This document shows, one piece after another, positions 28,386-37,473 of a DNA stretch of 44,243 nucleotides (its first letter is position 1; each line of letters starts with the position of its first letter). Source of the DNA: Opitutales bacterium (GTDB lineage: Bacteria; Verrucomicrobiota; Verrucomicrobiia; Opitutales; Seribacteraceae). The position numbers and the translations under genes were made by a program. The stretch covers positions 1-44,243 of the forward strand of contig JAQXCL010000062.1 in assembly GCA_029251885.1 (NCBI GenBank), read 5' to 3'. The notes below the pieces were generated by a model. The model was not told the origin of the DNA. It ran no database searches and was given only the letters and a program-made list of their open reading frames with translations.

Positions 28386-29144
28386 ATGCCAAGAAATTGC
28401 TCAGCTCATGACTATTCGACCTTGATTCGTAAATGGCGAGCACTGTCCACAAAAACGGTCTTGCGGGTCAGAGAAATGAGTACCCCTGAACCCTTACCTT
28501 TTTTTGAGGTAACCAATGATCTACTATGTCGGGAGAAACCATTCCTTTACATATCTGCTGGGATTCATGGTGATGAGCCTGCACCTTGTTGGGCTCTACT
28601 TGAATGGGTGGAGGAAAATCATAGTCTTCTTCGAAATATTCCGATTTTGTTCTATCCATGCCTTAATCCCTGGGGCTTTGTGCATAATTCTCGACTAGAT
28701 GAAAATGGGGAGGATCTTAACCGAATCTGGGGGAATGTGTTTCATCCGCTGACCGAACAAATTTTGAAACGGATTGAAGGCTTATCCTTTTTTCTTTCAT
28801 TGAATTTGCACGAAGATTTCGATGCCAATGGTATTTACATCTACGAACCATACCAAGGAGGAAGAACTGACCGATGGACAAATCAAATTCTTCAAGCCGG
28901 AAAAAAATTCCTCACTTTGGATACAAGAAAAAGAATCGATGGGAAAAACGCAAAAAATGGAATTATCAGACCCCGGGTTACCCACCCACCGAAAGAGGGT
29001 ATTCCGGAGGCCCTTTATCTTTTTCAAAATCACGGAACGAGAAATTTTACTATTGAAACTCCCTCGGAAGCATCTTTAGAGAAAAGGATTCTTTCTCATA
29101 AAGCTATGATTGAGGAAAGTGTACGCCTAGCAACTAGAACCTAG
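28386..29144 (+). CDS. M14-type metallopeptidase / aspartoacylase-like zinc hydrolase
   Basis: LYISAGIHGDEPAPCWALLEWV (HxxE), YPCLNPWGFVHNSRLDENGEDLNRIW, FLSLNLHEDFDANGIYIYEP, NFTIETPSEA. Confidence 0.87.
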   Translation: MPRNCSAHDYSTLIRKWRALSTKTVLRVREMSTPEPLPFFEVTNDLLCREKPFLYISAGIHGDEPAPCWALLEWVEENHSLLRNIPILFYPCLNPWGFVHNSRLDENGEDLNRIWGNVFHPLTEQILKRIEGLSFFLSLNLHEDFDANGIYIYEPYQGGRTDRWTNQILQAGKKFLTLDTRKRIDGKNAKNGIIRPRVTHPPKEGIPEALYLFQNHGTRNFTIETPSEASLEKRILSHKAMIEESVRLATRT

Positions 29145-29179
29145 TTTGATGGAAGGCTATATTAACAAAGATGTTAAAA

Positions 29180-29253
29180 TGGTGCGGGCAGAGGGAATCG
29201 AACCCTCGACACCAGCTTGGAAGGCTGGGGTTTTACCCCTAAACTATGCCCGC
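29180..29253 (-). tRNA. tRNA-Gly (anticodon TCC), CCA encoded
   Basis: Reverse complement GCGGGCATAGTTTAGGGGTAAAACCCCAGCCTTCCAAGCTGGTGTCGAGGGTTCGATTCCCTCTGCCCGCACCA folds as a cloverleaf; acceptor GCGGGCA/TGCCCGC, T-loop GGTTCGATTCC. Confidence 0.97.
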
Positions 29254-29304
29254 TTGAGGAAAGGTTGAAATAAAACCGAAGGTAGGGCTCTCGGTCAAGG
29301 GGAA

Positions 29305-30156
29305 TCAAGCTTGGTTGTCAGCTAATTTAAGTGCTTGGCATACCTCTTGATGAAAAATTTCAGAACCAACGCGAAAAGGGCACGGTCCCATTGCCGGACT
29401 AAAACTTTGCATAGGAAAGGCAGGATCTCGAATAAAGTGGAAACGGGCACCTGCACCTTCACAGATGGCATAACCCGCTGCACAGTCCCATGGCTTAGCC
29501 CGAAATTCCAAACAACCATCCAGCCTACCAGTTGCCACATTAGCCAAGCCGATGGCGGCAGATCCCGGGCAGCGAATCCGCCATAACTGTAAGGCTTCGT
29601 TTAGGGCGTTTAATTCTTCAACGGGTATTGGGAAATGCATGCAAAAGGTAAGCTTTTCATTAACCAAGGACTGAGCAGTATGCACGGAACGGTCTCCTTC
29701 GATAGCCCCAAACTGGGGGCCGCCCTGCAACAAGTTGTCCCTCCCATAATCGTAAATAAATCCATAAACGGGTAATCCGTTTCGGAGTAAGCCCAGAGAA
29801 ATTCCACATTCGGGTACTCCGACTGCGTAGTTGTTTGTTCCGTCAACGGGATCAAGAATCCAAGCGAATTCACCTTCCAGGGGTATGGGTTCAGGAGTTT
29901 CCACCGATTCCTCAGAGCAATAATCATCAGAAGGAAATTGTTTTTCCATCGCTGAAAATAGCTGGGCAGATATGGTTTCATCAACCTCGGTAACACGAGT
30001 ACCATCTCTTTTCCAACGGCTCTGAGTAAGCCCAAAGTTTGCCCGAAAGTAATCGACTTGGTTGAGTACGGCTTTGTGTCCGGCGAGTATGCGTAAGTGC
30101 AGTTCAGGATCTGCAGAGGACAGGTTGGGTGTTTGGTTGGTTAGGGTTCGATCCAT
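29305..30156 (-). CDS. suhB: Inositol monophosphatase family protein
   Basis: VTEVDETISAQL, FAWILDPVDGTNNYAVGVPECGISLGLL, CPGSAAIGLANVATGRLDGCLEFRAKPWDCAAGYAICEGAGA. Confidence 0.92.
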   Translation of the reverse strand: MDRTLTNQTPNLSSADPELHLRILAGHKAVLNQVDYFRANFGLTQSRWKRDGTRVTEVDETISAQLFSAMEKQFPSDDYCSEESVETPEPIPLEGEFAWILDPVDGTNNYAVGVPECGISLGLLRNGLPVYGFIYDYGRDNLLQGGPQFGAIEGDRSVHTAQSLVNEKLTFCMHFPIPVEELNALNEALQLWRIRCPGSAAIGLANVATGRLDGCLEFRAKPWDCAAGYAICEGAGARFHFIRDPAFPMQSFSPAMGPCPFRVGSEIFHQEVCQALKLADNQA

Positions 30157-32177
30157 TTTCCTTCTTCTTGTATGAGATCGACCAATCGGTCAACCGCCTC
30201 CTTTTCTGGGATGGCGGATTTTACCCTTTTTTTACCCACATATAAATCGATTTTACCCGGTCCTGATCCGACATAGCCAAAGTCAGCATCCGCCATTTCG
30301 CCAGGCCCGTTTACGATGCAGCCCATGACCGCAATGGTAACTCCTTTGAGGTGACTGGTTGATTGCTTAACCAGTTGAGTAGTGCTTTGGAGGTCGAATA
30401 AAGTACGTCCACAACTCGGACAAGCGATAAATTCAGTTTTGGATATTCGGGCTCTAGCTCCTTGTAACAAGTTGTAGGCAAGTGCCCGGTTCCGGTCGAG
30501 ATCACCCGTGTGTTCAATGGAGAGAAGGTCGCCAATTCCATCACAGAGCAGGGAGCCAGAAATGATTGATGAATCGAGCAATCGTGCAGAAAAGAAATCG
30601 TCACCCGCTACTAACCTGAAGGAGTCGGAATTACGTATCCAAAGGGGAAGGGACAGACCTCCCTCCTCCAAAGCACAAGCCAAGGCGCGGTAAGCCGCCA
30701 CTGGGTTATCCCACGGTGCAATTGTTTGCAGGGTAATAACGGGAGGGCTGGATGCAGCGTTCAATAGAAGTTCAATTCCTGTGGAAAGAGTGGCTCCAGG
30801 TAGAGAAATGCAGGGATGGTGGCCAGCTGATTCACAATGAGCGAGGAACCTTGCGATCTCCGACTCTTCCGTTCCTATTGATGCGGCATGCCAAAGCAGG
30901 GGGGGGGAGGAATGCTTAATTGGAGGAAGCGCAGTACAGGGATCTTCTCTCAGGTCATCGATAACAATTACGGAAACCGCCCCGAAGAGAGAGTCGCGCA
31001 AAATTTCTAAATCAGGAAGAGCGGACGAATTCTCAAGTGAAACGATTAGTCCTTCGATCGGGGCGTCCTTGGCTGCGGATTGAGAACGGGCTGTTTCCCC
31101 AATGATTTTTTCCACCTTTTCCAGTCGATGAGGAGTGGATACTAAAACACCTGGTGGAGATTTTTCTCCTACCTTCAATGTTTTTGAATTAAGCGATATC
31201 GAGGGGCAGGGCCGACGCCGGTAGAGATAGGGGTCTATAAAATCAATTGGGTCGGGCAATTTTTGATCTTTTGATTCCCAGCAAAGGTGTGCCCGGTTGG
31301 CAAGATCTCGAGCTACCGGGATTTCCGCAACCGGATCTTCAGTTAAAGAAACCCGGACTGTATCTCCCAATCCATCAAGTAGCAAAGAACCTATGCCAAT
31401 GGCACTCTTGATACGTGCATCTTCTCCATCTCCGGCTTCGGTTACCCCGAGGTGAAGGGGATAATCCATACCTTCTTCATTCATTAAGGATACCACTAAG
31501 CGGTAAGCCTCAATCATGACTTTTGGGTTACTCGATTTCATTGACAATACCATCTCATGGTATTGATGGGAGCGGGCGATGCGTAAAAATTCCAGGGCAG
31601 ATTCGGCCATACCCCGTGGAGAATCCCCAAAGCGATTCATTATGCGGTCAGAAAGGGATCCATGATTTGTTCCAATGCGCATGGCTCGCCCTAGTTCTTT
31701 GCATCGAAGCACCAGGGGAGTGAAGGTATCGTGCAGTCGATCAAGCTCTTCTTGGTATTGGGATTCGGAATATTCTCGAATTTGAAATTTCTTACGGTCT
31801 GCGTAGTTGCCTGGATTTACCCGGACTTTCTCTACATATTTTGCTGCCTCCATTGCCGCTTGAGGCATGAAATGAATATCCGCAACCAGGGGAACCTCAA
31901 TTTTTGCCGCCCTTACCTCTCTTGATATTTCTTTGAGTGCTTCGGCGGCCCTTAAATTAGGAGCGGTTATACGTACGATCTCACACCCGGCTTCCGCCAG
32001 CTCAATGGACTGACGGGCGGTAGCCCGGATATCCATGGTGTCGGTAGTGGTCATTGATTGTACCCGGACAGGTTGTTTCCCTCCAAGGGTTAATTCGCCT
32101 ATTTTTACCTCCCTGGTGGTACGCCGGGTAGAATGAAACCTGGATACGCAATAGGGAGACACCGGACCCATTACCAA
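30141..32177 (-). CDS. ispG: 4-hydroxy-3-methylbut-2-enyl-diphosphate synthase, large (three-domain) type
   Basis: VKIGELTLGGKQPVRVQSMTTTDTMD, VPLVADIHFMPQAAMEAAKYVEKVRVNPGNYAD, FIACPSCGRTLFDLQ, VAVMGCIVNGPGEMADADFGYVGSGPGKIDLYVGK; about 250-residue insertion. Confidence 0.97.
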   Translation of the reverse strand: MVMGPVSPYCVSRFHSTRRTTREVKIGELTLGGKQPVRVQSMTTTDTMDIRATARQSIELAEAGCEIVRITAPNLRAAEALKEISREVRAAKIEVPLVADIHFMPQAAMEAAKYVEKVRVNPGNYADRKKFQIREYSESQYQEELDRLHDTFTPLVLRCKELGRAMRIGTNHGSLSDRIMNRFGDSPRGMAESALEFLRIARSHQYHEMVLSMKSSNPKVMIEAYRLVVSLMNEEGMDYPLHLGVTEAGDGEDARIKSAIGIGSLLLDGLGDTVRVSLTEDPVAEIPVARDLANRAHLCWESKDQKLPDPIDFIDPYLYRRRPCPSISLNSKTLKVGEKSPPGVLVSTPHRLEKVEKIIGETARSQSAAKDAPIEGLIVSLENSSALPDLEILRDSLFGAVSVIVIDDLREDPCTALPPIKHSSPPLLWHAASIGTEESEIARFLAHCESAGHHPCISLPGATLSTGIELLLNAASSPPVITLQTIAPWDNPVAAYRALACALEEGGLSLPLWIRNSDSFRLVAGDDFFSARLLDSSIISGSLLCDGIGDLLSIEHTGDLDRNRALAYNLLQGARARISKTEFIACPSCGRTLFDLQSTTQLVKQSTSHLKGVTIAVMGCIVNGPGEMADADFGYVGSGPGKIDLYVGKKRVKSAIPEKEAVDRLVDLIQEEGKWIEP

Positions 32178-32195
32178 AAGTGAAGAGGCTTTCCT

Positions 32196-33680
32196 TTAGA
32201 AGGGAAGAATGCGCTGCATGTCAAAAAAGGTGACATAGAGCATAAAGGAGAAGAGCAAAGCCACAAAGAGAACCTGGGCTCGTTCAAGGAATGCGAGGGG
32301 CAACGGTTTGCCCCGCAACTTTTCAATTGTGGCAAATAGCATGTGACCACCATCTAAAACCGGAATGGGCAAAAGGTTGAGAATAGCTAGGTTCACATTA
32401 ATAAAAACAACGAACCAAAGAAGTTTCTTAAAGCCGATCTTCGCAAACACACTCAGGTGATTCACAATACCCACTGGTCCACTCATGTTACGGAGTTTTA
32501 CATCAGATGCGGGGCTAACCAGTCCGCTAAGGGTTAGATACATGTCTTTTACCCTGCTATAAATTAAGCTAAGGGGATTTGGGTAGGTGGTAACAATTTT
32601 GAACTCTGGACGAAATCCGATTAATCGACGAATGCTAGGAACCCCGGCAACCATAATTTCTTTTTCAACCGGAAGTAATTCAACTGTTCGTTCTGAACCT
32701 CCTTCACCACCTTGGCAGACGACTAAGGAAATGCTTTTGTTATTATCCGTTTTATCCAACATGAAAACGAGCTGAGCAAAGGAATGAATCACTTCTCCAT
32801 TCATGGATATCAGTTGGTCTCCAATTTGAAGGCCAGCTTCTATAGCAGGCATGTCTGGTGATAATTCCCCTATGAAAAAAGTTTCTTTTGGGCCGATCCC
32901 AATTACCCTCATTTCTTCCGGCCCCCAGACTTCGGGGTAAATTTCAAATTTTTCTTCCTGACCGTTTCTTGAAACCGATAAATTGAGAAGTCTTCTGCCT
33001 TGTGCCGTTTGTTGCTTGCCGGTAATGATCCGGTTTTGAATGTCCATGAAGTCATCAACAAGGGATCCATCAACGGTCAAAATTTCGTCACCAGGTAAAA
33101 GGCCGGCCTTCTTTGCGGGTGAGGTGACCTCTTCACCTTCTTCCACGAGAGGATTCCAACGTTCCACAGTATCTGCAACATAACCAATCTTGGTGGTCAA
33201 CTGTGCATCGGTGACATCGTACCCGAAAAACCACAAGACAGAGGATAGAGCGAATGCGAGCAAAACATTAAAAACTGCCCCCATTACCGAAACGATCATC
33301 TTGTCAGTGTATGTGATCTTGGGAATCGGTTCATCCTTGGGTACCTCTTTCTCATCGTCATCAAAATCATCCCAGGCAGATGGACGGTCTGCTGGATCTT
33401 GGGAGTCCTGCCCCCGTTGTTCTTCGTTACCCTCTAGTCTGCCCATATCCGATAACTGAGGGAGGGCGACATAGCCCCCGAAAGGAATGGCAGACAACCG
33501 ATATTCTACTCCGTTACGGGTCCATCCAAAGAGCTTGGGTCCAAACCCAATGGAAAAGCGGGTGATGATCAGCCCACGCTGGCGGGCAGCTAAAAAATGT
33601 CCGAGTTCGTGAATGAAAATAGTGAAACCCAGGGCAAAGAGGGCAATAAACAGAAAAGCAATGTCGAAGAGCATGGTCAT
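32196..33680 (-). CDS. rseP: RIP metalloprotease (site-2 protease) with PDZ domains
   Basis: FIHELGHFLAARQRG (HExxH), FGPKLFGW, PDZ repeats, NLAILNLLPIPVLDGGHMLFATIEKLRGKPL. Confidence 0.95.
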   Translation of the reverse strand: MTMLFDIAFLFIALFALGFTIFIHELGHFLAARQRGLIITRFSIGFGPKLFGWTRNGVEYRLSAIPFGGYVALPQLSDMGRLEGNEEQRGQDSQDPADRPSAWDDFDDDEKEVPKDEPIPKITYTDKMIVSVMGAVFNVLLAFALSSVLWFFGYDVTDAQLTTKIGYVADTVERWNPLVEEGEEVTSPAKKAGLLPGDEILTVDGSLVDDFMDIQNRIITGKQQTAQGRRLLNLSVSRNGQEEKFEIYPEVWGPEEMRVIGIGPKETFFIGELSPDMPAIEAGLQIGDQLISMNGEVIHSFAQLVFMLDKTDNNKSISLVVCQGGEGGSERTVELLPVEKEIMVAGVPSIRRLIGFRPEFKIVTTYPNPLSLIYSRVKDMYLTLSGLVSPASDVKLRNMSGPVGIVNHLSVFAKIGFKKLLWFVVFINVNLAILNLLPIPVLDGGHMLFATIEKLRGKPLPLAFLERAQVLFVALLFSFMLYVTFFDMQRILPF

Positions 33681-33704
33681 GACTAAAAAGAAATAGGAAC
33701 GAGA

Positions 33705-34859
33705 CTAAGCGACCTGAGAAATCGCTTGCTCGGTAAGGGAGCGGGCTTCTTGATCGAGGGCAAGTAAGTCCTCAAGTGCGTGAACAGAACGGTAATCAAA
33801 ATGGCTCAAAGTAGTCTCAATCATGCGGGAAATCTCGCCAAAGCCAATTCGATTCGAGAGAAAGGCATCTACTGCTATTTCGTTGGCGGCATTGTACACT
33901 AGAGGAGCGCATCCACCTTGTTCCAAAGAATGCCTAGCCAAACTGAGGCAGGGGTAACGGTCCAAGTCGGGTGGCGAAAAAGAAAGTTCCATAGCAGAGG
34001 AAAGGTCCAACCCCTGCTCGACTCCGGAATGACGTTCTGGGAAGAGTAGTGCGTTTTGTAAGGCAAAGGTCATGCATGGGGGAGACATTTGGGCGAAGCT
34101 ACAACCATCCGAAAAACGAACGATTGCATGAACAATACTTGGCGGATGAATCAGAACATGGAGCTTATCTGGAGGGAGATCAAAAAGCCATTTTGCTTCA
34201 ATCAATTCAAGGCCCTTGTTAGCCATGGTTGCTGAATCTACCGTAATTTTTGGGCCCATGTCCCAATTGGGGTGACGCATGGCTTGTTTTGGAGTTGCCT
34301 TATTTAAGTCTTCGATCGGCCAGTCCCGGAAAGGGCCACCAGATGCGGTCAGGGCTAGGGAATCCAGGGCTTTTTCAGGTTGTCCCTGCAAACATTGAAA
34401 AACCGCATTATGTTCACTGTCTGCAGGTAAAATACGGGCTCCGGTTCGACGGGCGGTCTCCATGACTAGTTCGCCTCCGACAACTAAAGATTCTTTGTTT
34501 GCCAAGACCACATCCTTGCCGGCTTCAAGTGCTGCAAGGGTGGGGGCAAGTCCGGCCGCACCAACTACGGCAACCAATACTACATCTGACTCGTCCCAGC
34601 CTGCAAGTTCAGTAAGAGCATGAGCCCCAGTGGACAATTTAGATCCAGATGGAAGTGCAGGCGGAGAAGCGGGTGGCTGATGTAAATGAACTTTCTGCAC
34701 TCCAAATTCTCGGGCAATGGAAGCGAGTTCATCTGCCTTTTGGTATGCCGATATGCCGATCAGTTTAAGCTTATCTGGGTGTTTGCGGATTACCCGCAGG
34801 GAACTTTTTCCGATCGAGCCAGTGGCTCCTAATAAGATAAGCTTCCTCGGGAAGCTCAT
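33705..34859 (-). CDS. dxr: 1-deoxy-D-xylulose-5-phosphate reductoisomerase
   Basis: ILLGATGSIGKSSLRVIRKHPDKL, LANKESLVVGGELV, ILPADSEHNAVFQCLQG, LTASGGPFR, HPNWDMGPKITVDSATMANKGLELIEAKWLF. Confidence 0.98.
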   Translation of the reverse strand: MSFPRKLILLGATGSIGKSSLRVIRKHPDKLKLIGISAYQKADELASIAREFGVQKVHLHQPPASPPALPSGSKLSTGAHALTELAGWDESDVVLVAVVGAAGLAPTLAALEAGKDVVLANKESLVVGGELVMETARRTGARILPADSEHNAVFQCLQGQPEKALDSLALTASGGPFRDWPIEDLNKATPKQAMRHPNWDMGPKITVDSATMANKGLELIEAKWLFDLPPDKLHVLIHPPSIVHAIVRFSDGCSFAQMSPPCMTFALQNALLFPERHSGVEQGLDLSSAMELSFSPPDLDRYPCLSLARHSLEQGGCAPLVYNAANEIAVDAFLSNRIGFGEISRMIETTLSHFDYRSVHALEDLLALDQEARSLTEQAISQVA

Positions 34860-35716
34860 GGATGAATCAATAATATGATAAAATATCCAGCTGGAGCGGA
34901 CAGTATCAAGCTATCTGTAAGGTCGAGTAATCCACCAATCCCAGGAATGGACCCACCGGAATCTTTCATGCCTGCGAGTCGTTTCAATACAGATGCAATC
35001 AAATCTCCAATGACCGACACGAGCCCTATGACTAATCCCCAGCACGCTCCTTGTGAGGGTTCGAGAGACCAGGCTCCGAAATCAAAGAGATGGGAAAGGT
35101 GATGGTTAGCCAGCCATGGAATCAAAGCTCCAATTCCTGCAGAGGCTCCCAATCCTCCAAGTAAGCCTTCCACCGTTTTACCCGGGCTGATCGATGGTGC
35201 CATTTTCGTGCGGCCAATAGTTTTTCCAACGAGCAGGGCACCGATATCACTAAATTTCGCAACGAACACAATCCATAAACAGAAAAAGAGACCAAATCCA
35301 AGGGCTTGCGGATCAGCTGGAGACTCAACGATTCGCAAAATTCTTACAAAGTAATGCAGGAGAAAAGTGACGAATAGTAAACCGAAAAAGGTAGGTAACA
35401 AGCGCTTTACATAGAGTCCGCGCTGATCTTGCGGGAAAACTACACAGGCTGCGGAGGAGAATAATGCCCCAACCGCGAGTGCATCAATGCCCGCACCTGG
35501 GAAATAAAAAGCGATGGGGATCATGCATGCCCCGGTAACCAATCCAGTTATACGATTAGCGGCAAAACCAATTCTTCCAAGGATGGTGTAAACTTCGAAT
35601 AAAGTCAGCGTTGCACAAAGATTTAGGATCCACATTGCTCCGGGTTCTTTTAGTCCATAGACAATAATTCCGAGCAGTCCCCATAGGATTACGGTGGCAA
35701 TAGTACGCAAGATCAT
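34856..35716 (-). CDS. cdsA: Phosphatidate cytidylyltransferase
   Basis: KFSDIGALLVGKTIGRTKMAPSISPGKTVEGLLGGL...IGDLIASVLKRLAGMKDSGGSIPGIGGLLDLTDSLI. Confidence 0.97.
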   Translation of the reverse strand: MILRTIATVILWGLLGIIVYGLKEPGAMWILNLCATLTLFEVYTILGRIGFAANRITGLVTGACMIPIAFYFPGAGIDALAVGALFSSAACVVFPQDQRGLYVKRLLPTFFGLLFVTFLLHYFVRILRIVESPADPQALGFGLFFCLWIVFVAKFSDIGALLVGKTIGRTKMAPSISPGKTVEGLLGGLGASAGIGALIPWLANHHLSHLFDFGAWSLEPSQGACWGLVIGLVSVIGDLIASVLKRLAGMKDSGGSIPGIGGLLDLTDSLILSAPAGYFIILLIHP

Positions 35717-36471
35717 GATGAGGCTAATGGTTGGGCAGGTTGTTGTATTTGTTCGCTGGTTTTTCCAAACCTGCGTTCTCTTTGGGCATAGTTTGCTAGT
35801 GCTTTGATAAAAGCATCCCTACCAAAATCGGGCCAGTGTAAGGGGGATACGAAAATCTCCGCATAAGCAGCTTGCAGAAGGAGAAAATTACTCAGGCGGA
35901 ATTCTCCTGATGTACGAATGATCAAGTCTGGATCAGGAAGATCAGATGTTTGTAGATAAGGAGAAAATTCTTCCCAAGTTGGAATATGGTCGGATGCAGG
36001 ATTATCTTGACCATACTTGGAAATCGCATGGAGAACCTCCTGGCGGCTACCATAGTTTAAAGCGAGAGTGAGGTTCCAACGGTCATTCTCACGAGTTTCA
36101 TCGATGGTGTCTTCTACTATTTTGCGGGCAAAATCAGGCAGGCCGGAAAGATCCCCAATTGCCCGCAGCCGAATACCATCCTCCATCATTGACCGGAATT
36201 CTTTTTTAAGAAATTCCTCAAGGAGTTTCATTAAACCGGACTTTTCATCCTTGGGACGGTTTTGATTCTCGGTACTGAAAGCATAAAGCGTGATGTAAGG
36301 CACGCCCACTTCTTTGGCTGCATTAACAACAGCCCGAACATTTTCCACCCCGTTTCGATGACCGAATAACCTGGGCATTTTTCTAGACCGGGCCCAGCGA
36401 CCATTACCGTCCATAATCAGAGCGACATGTCTGGGAAGGTTGTTTTTTTCTTCGGGCGTGAGTTCGAGCAT
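35713..36471 (-). CDS. uppS: Isoprenyl transferase (undecaprenyl diphosphate synthase)
   Basis: HVALIMDGNGRWARSRKMPRLFGHRNGVENVRAVV, YITLYAFSTENQNRP, LTLALNYGSRQE, PDPDLIIRTSGEFRLSNFLLLQAAYAEIFVSPLHWPDF. Confidence 0.98.
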   Translation of the reverse strand: MLELTPEEKNNLPRHVALIMDGNGRWARSRKMPRLFGHRNGVENVRAVVNAAKEVGVPYITLYAFSTENQNRPKDEKSGLMKLLEEFLKKEFRSMMEDGIRLRAIGDLSGLPDFARKIVEDTIDETRENDRWNLTLALNYGSRQEVLHAISKYGQDNPASDHIPTWEEFSPYLQTSDLPDPDLIIRTSGEFRLSNFLLLQAAYAEIFVSPLHWPDFGRDAFIKALANYAQRERRFGKTSEQIQQPAQPLASS

Positions 36472-36549
36472 GGAAATTGGAAAGACTCTATCTCAACGGG
36501 TTCAGGACCGATTGACAACGAGGAAAGCTTGGACTAACGTTTTCAACCG

Positions 36550-36834
36550 ATGTTTAATCCCATGAGCGAGGCACAAATCACCGAATCCCTAAAAGGTCTT
36601 CCGGGATGGGCTTTTGGGGATAATAAATTGCACAAAACATATAAGTTTAATGATTTTCGAGAAGCCATGGCCTTTTTGGTTCGTTTGTCTTATGAAGCCG
36701 AAAATCGAAACCATCATCCCGAAATTTTTAATTGCTACAACCGAGTCGAACTTGCTTTAAATACACATGATGCTGGGGGCAAGGTCACTGAGTTGGATTT
36801 TGATCTAGCCCGTGCAGCTGAAAATATTTATTAA
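36550..36834 (+). CDS. phhB: Pterin-4a-carbinolamine dehydratase
   Basis: LPGWAFGDNKLHKTYKFNDFREAMAFLVRLSYEAENRNHHPEIFNCYNRVELALNTHDAGGKVTELDFDLA. Confidence 0.95.
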   Translation: MFNPMSEAQITESLKGLPGWAFGDNKLHKTYKFNDFREAMAFLVRLSYEAENRNHHPEIFNCYNRVELALNTHDAGGKVTELDFDLARAAENIY

Positions 36835-36845
36835 ATTATTTTTCC

Positions 36846-37203
36846 GATTCGCTTGAACCGAGCGTAGATTATCCGGCACTTCATATTGATTTCTTAATCT
36901 TTCTAGCTCCTGTTTTAAATTTTTAGAAATGGAAGCATATCCAGGGTCTCCTTAGACAGAGTTTAATTCATTTGGATCTTTTTCGAGGCCGTATAATTCC
37001 CAAACATCGAGTTTACAGCAATTGATCAATTTATACTGGCGGTTATGTACGCCATAGTGCCGGCGTACATTGTGAACTCCAGTAAATCTATAATAATGGT
37101 AGTAGATTGAATTCCTCCAGTTCTTGGGAGTTCTGTTCTTTAGTAAAGGAACCAGGGAGAGCTCTTTCATATCGTTGGGCTCACTCTGTCTTGGAAAGTC
37201 CTC
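36846..37203 (-). pseudogene. Sulfatase C-terminal remnant with in-frame stop
   Basis: EDFPRQSEPNDMKELSLVPLLKNRTPKNWRNSIYYHYYRFTGVHNVRRHYGVHNRQYKLINCCKLDVWELYGLEKDPNELNSV*GDPGYASISKNLKQELERLRNQYEVPDNLRSVQANRKNN. Sulfatase C-terminal motif continuing in frame past a TAA; no catalytic N-terminus upstream. Confidence 0.8.
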
Positions 37204-37473
37204 TCAATGGATTGATTGCCTTGAATTTTCCAAATGGAAACGACGGAGAAACAATACAGTCAGGACACAGGCATGGAACATTGGGCCTTTTGCTACCGTG
37301 ATTTTCCTGTAAATCAGTATCTGTATAATTTATTCTAAAAGATCTAGGAATTAATGAGTAATTTCTAAAACTTGGAAATGTGGATCCGGAAGGTTTTTTG
37401 CTTCCTGAGTGATTAAGTTCCATGCTTTTCCTCTTCATGCCTTTCTGTTAGGCTTTCCCCTTTTGCTAAATTC

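Noticed and set aside
29160-29300. Possible integration site at tRNA-Gly
   Set aside because: No integrase gene, no duplicated tRNA 3' end and no foreign gene block seen on either side.
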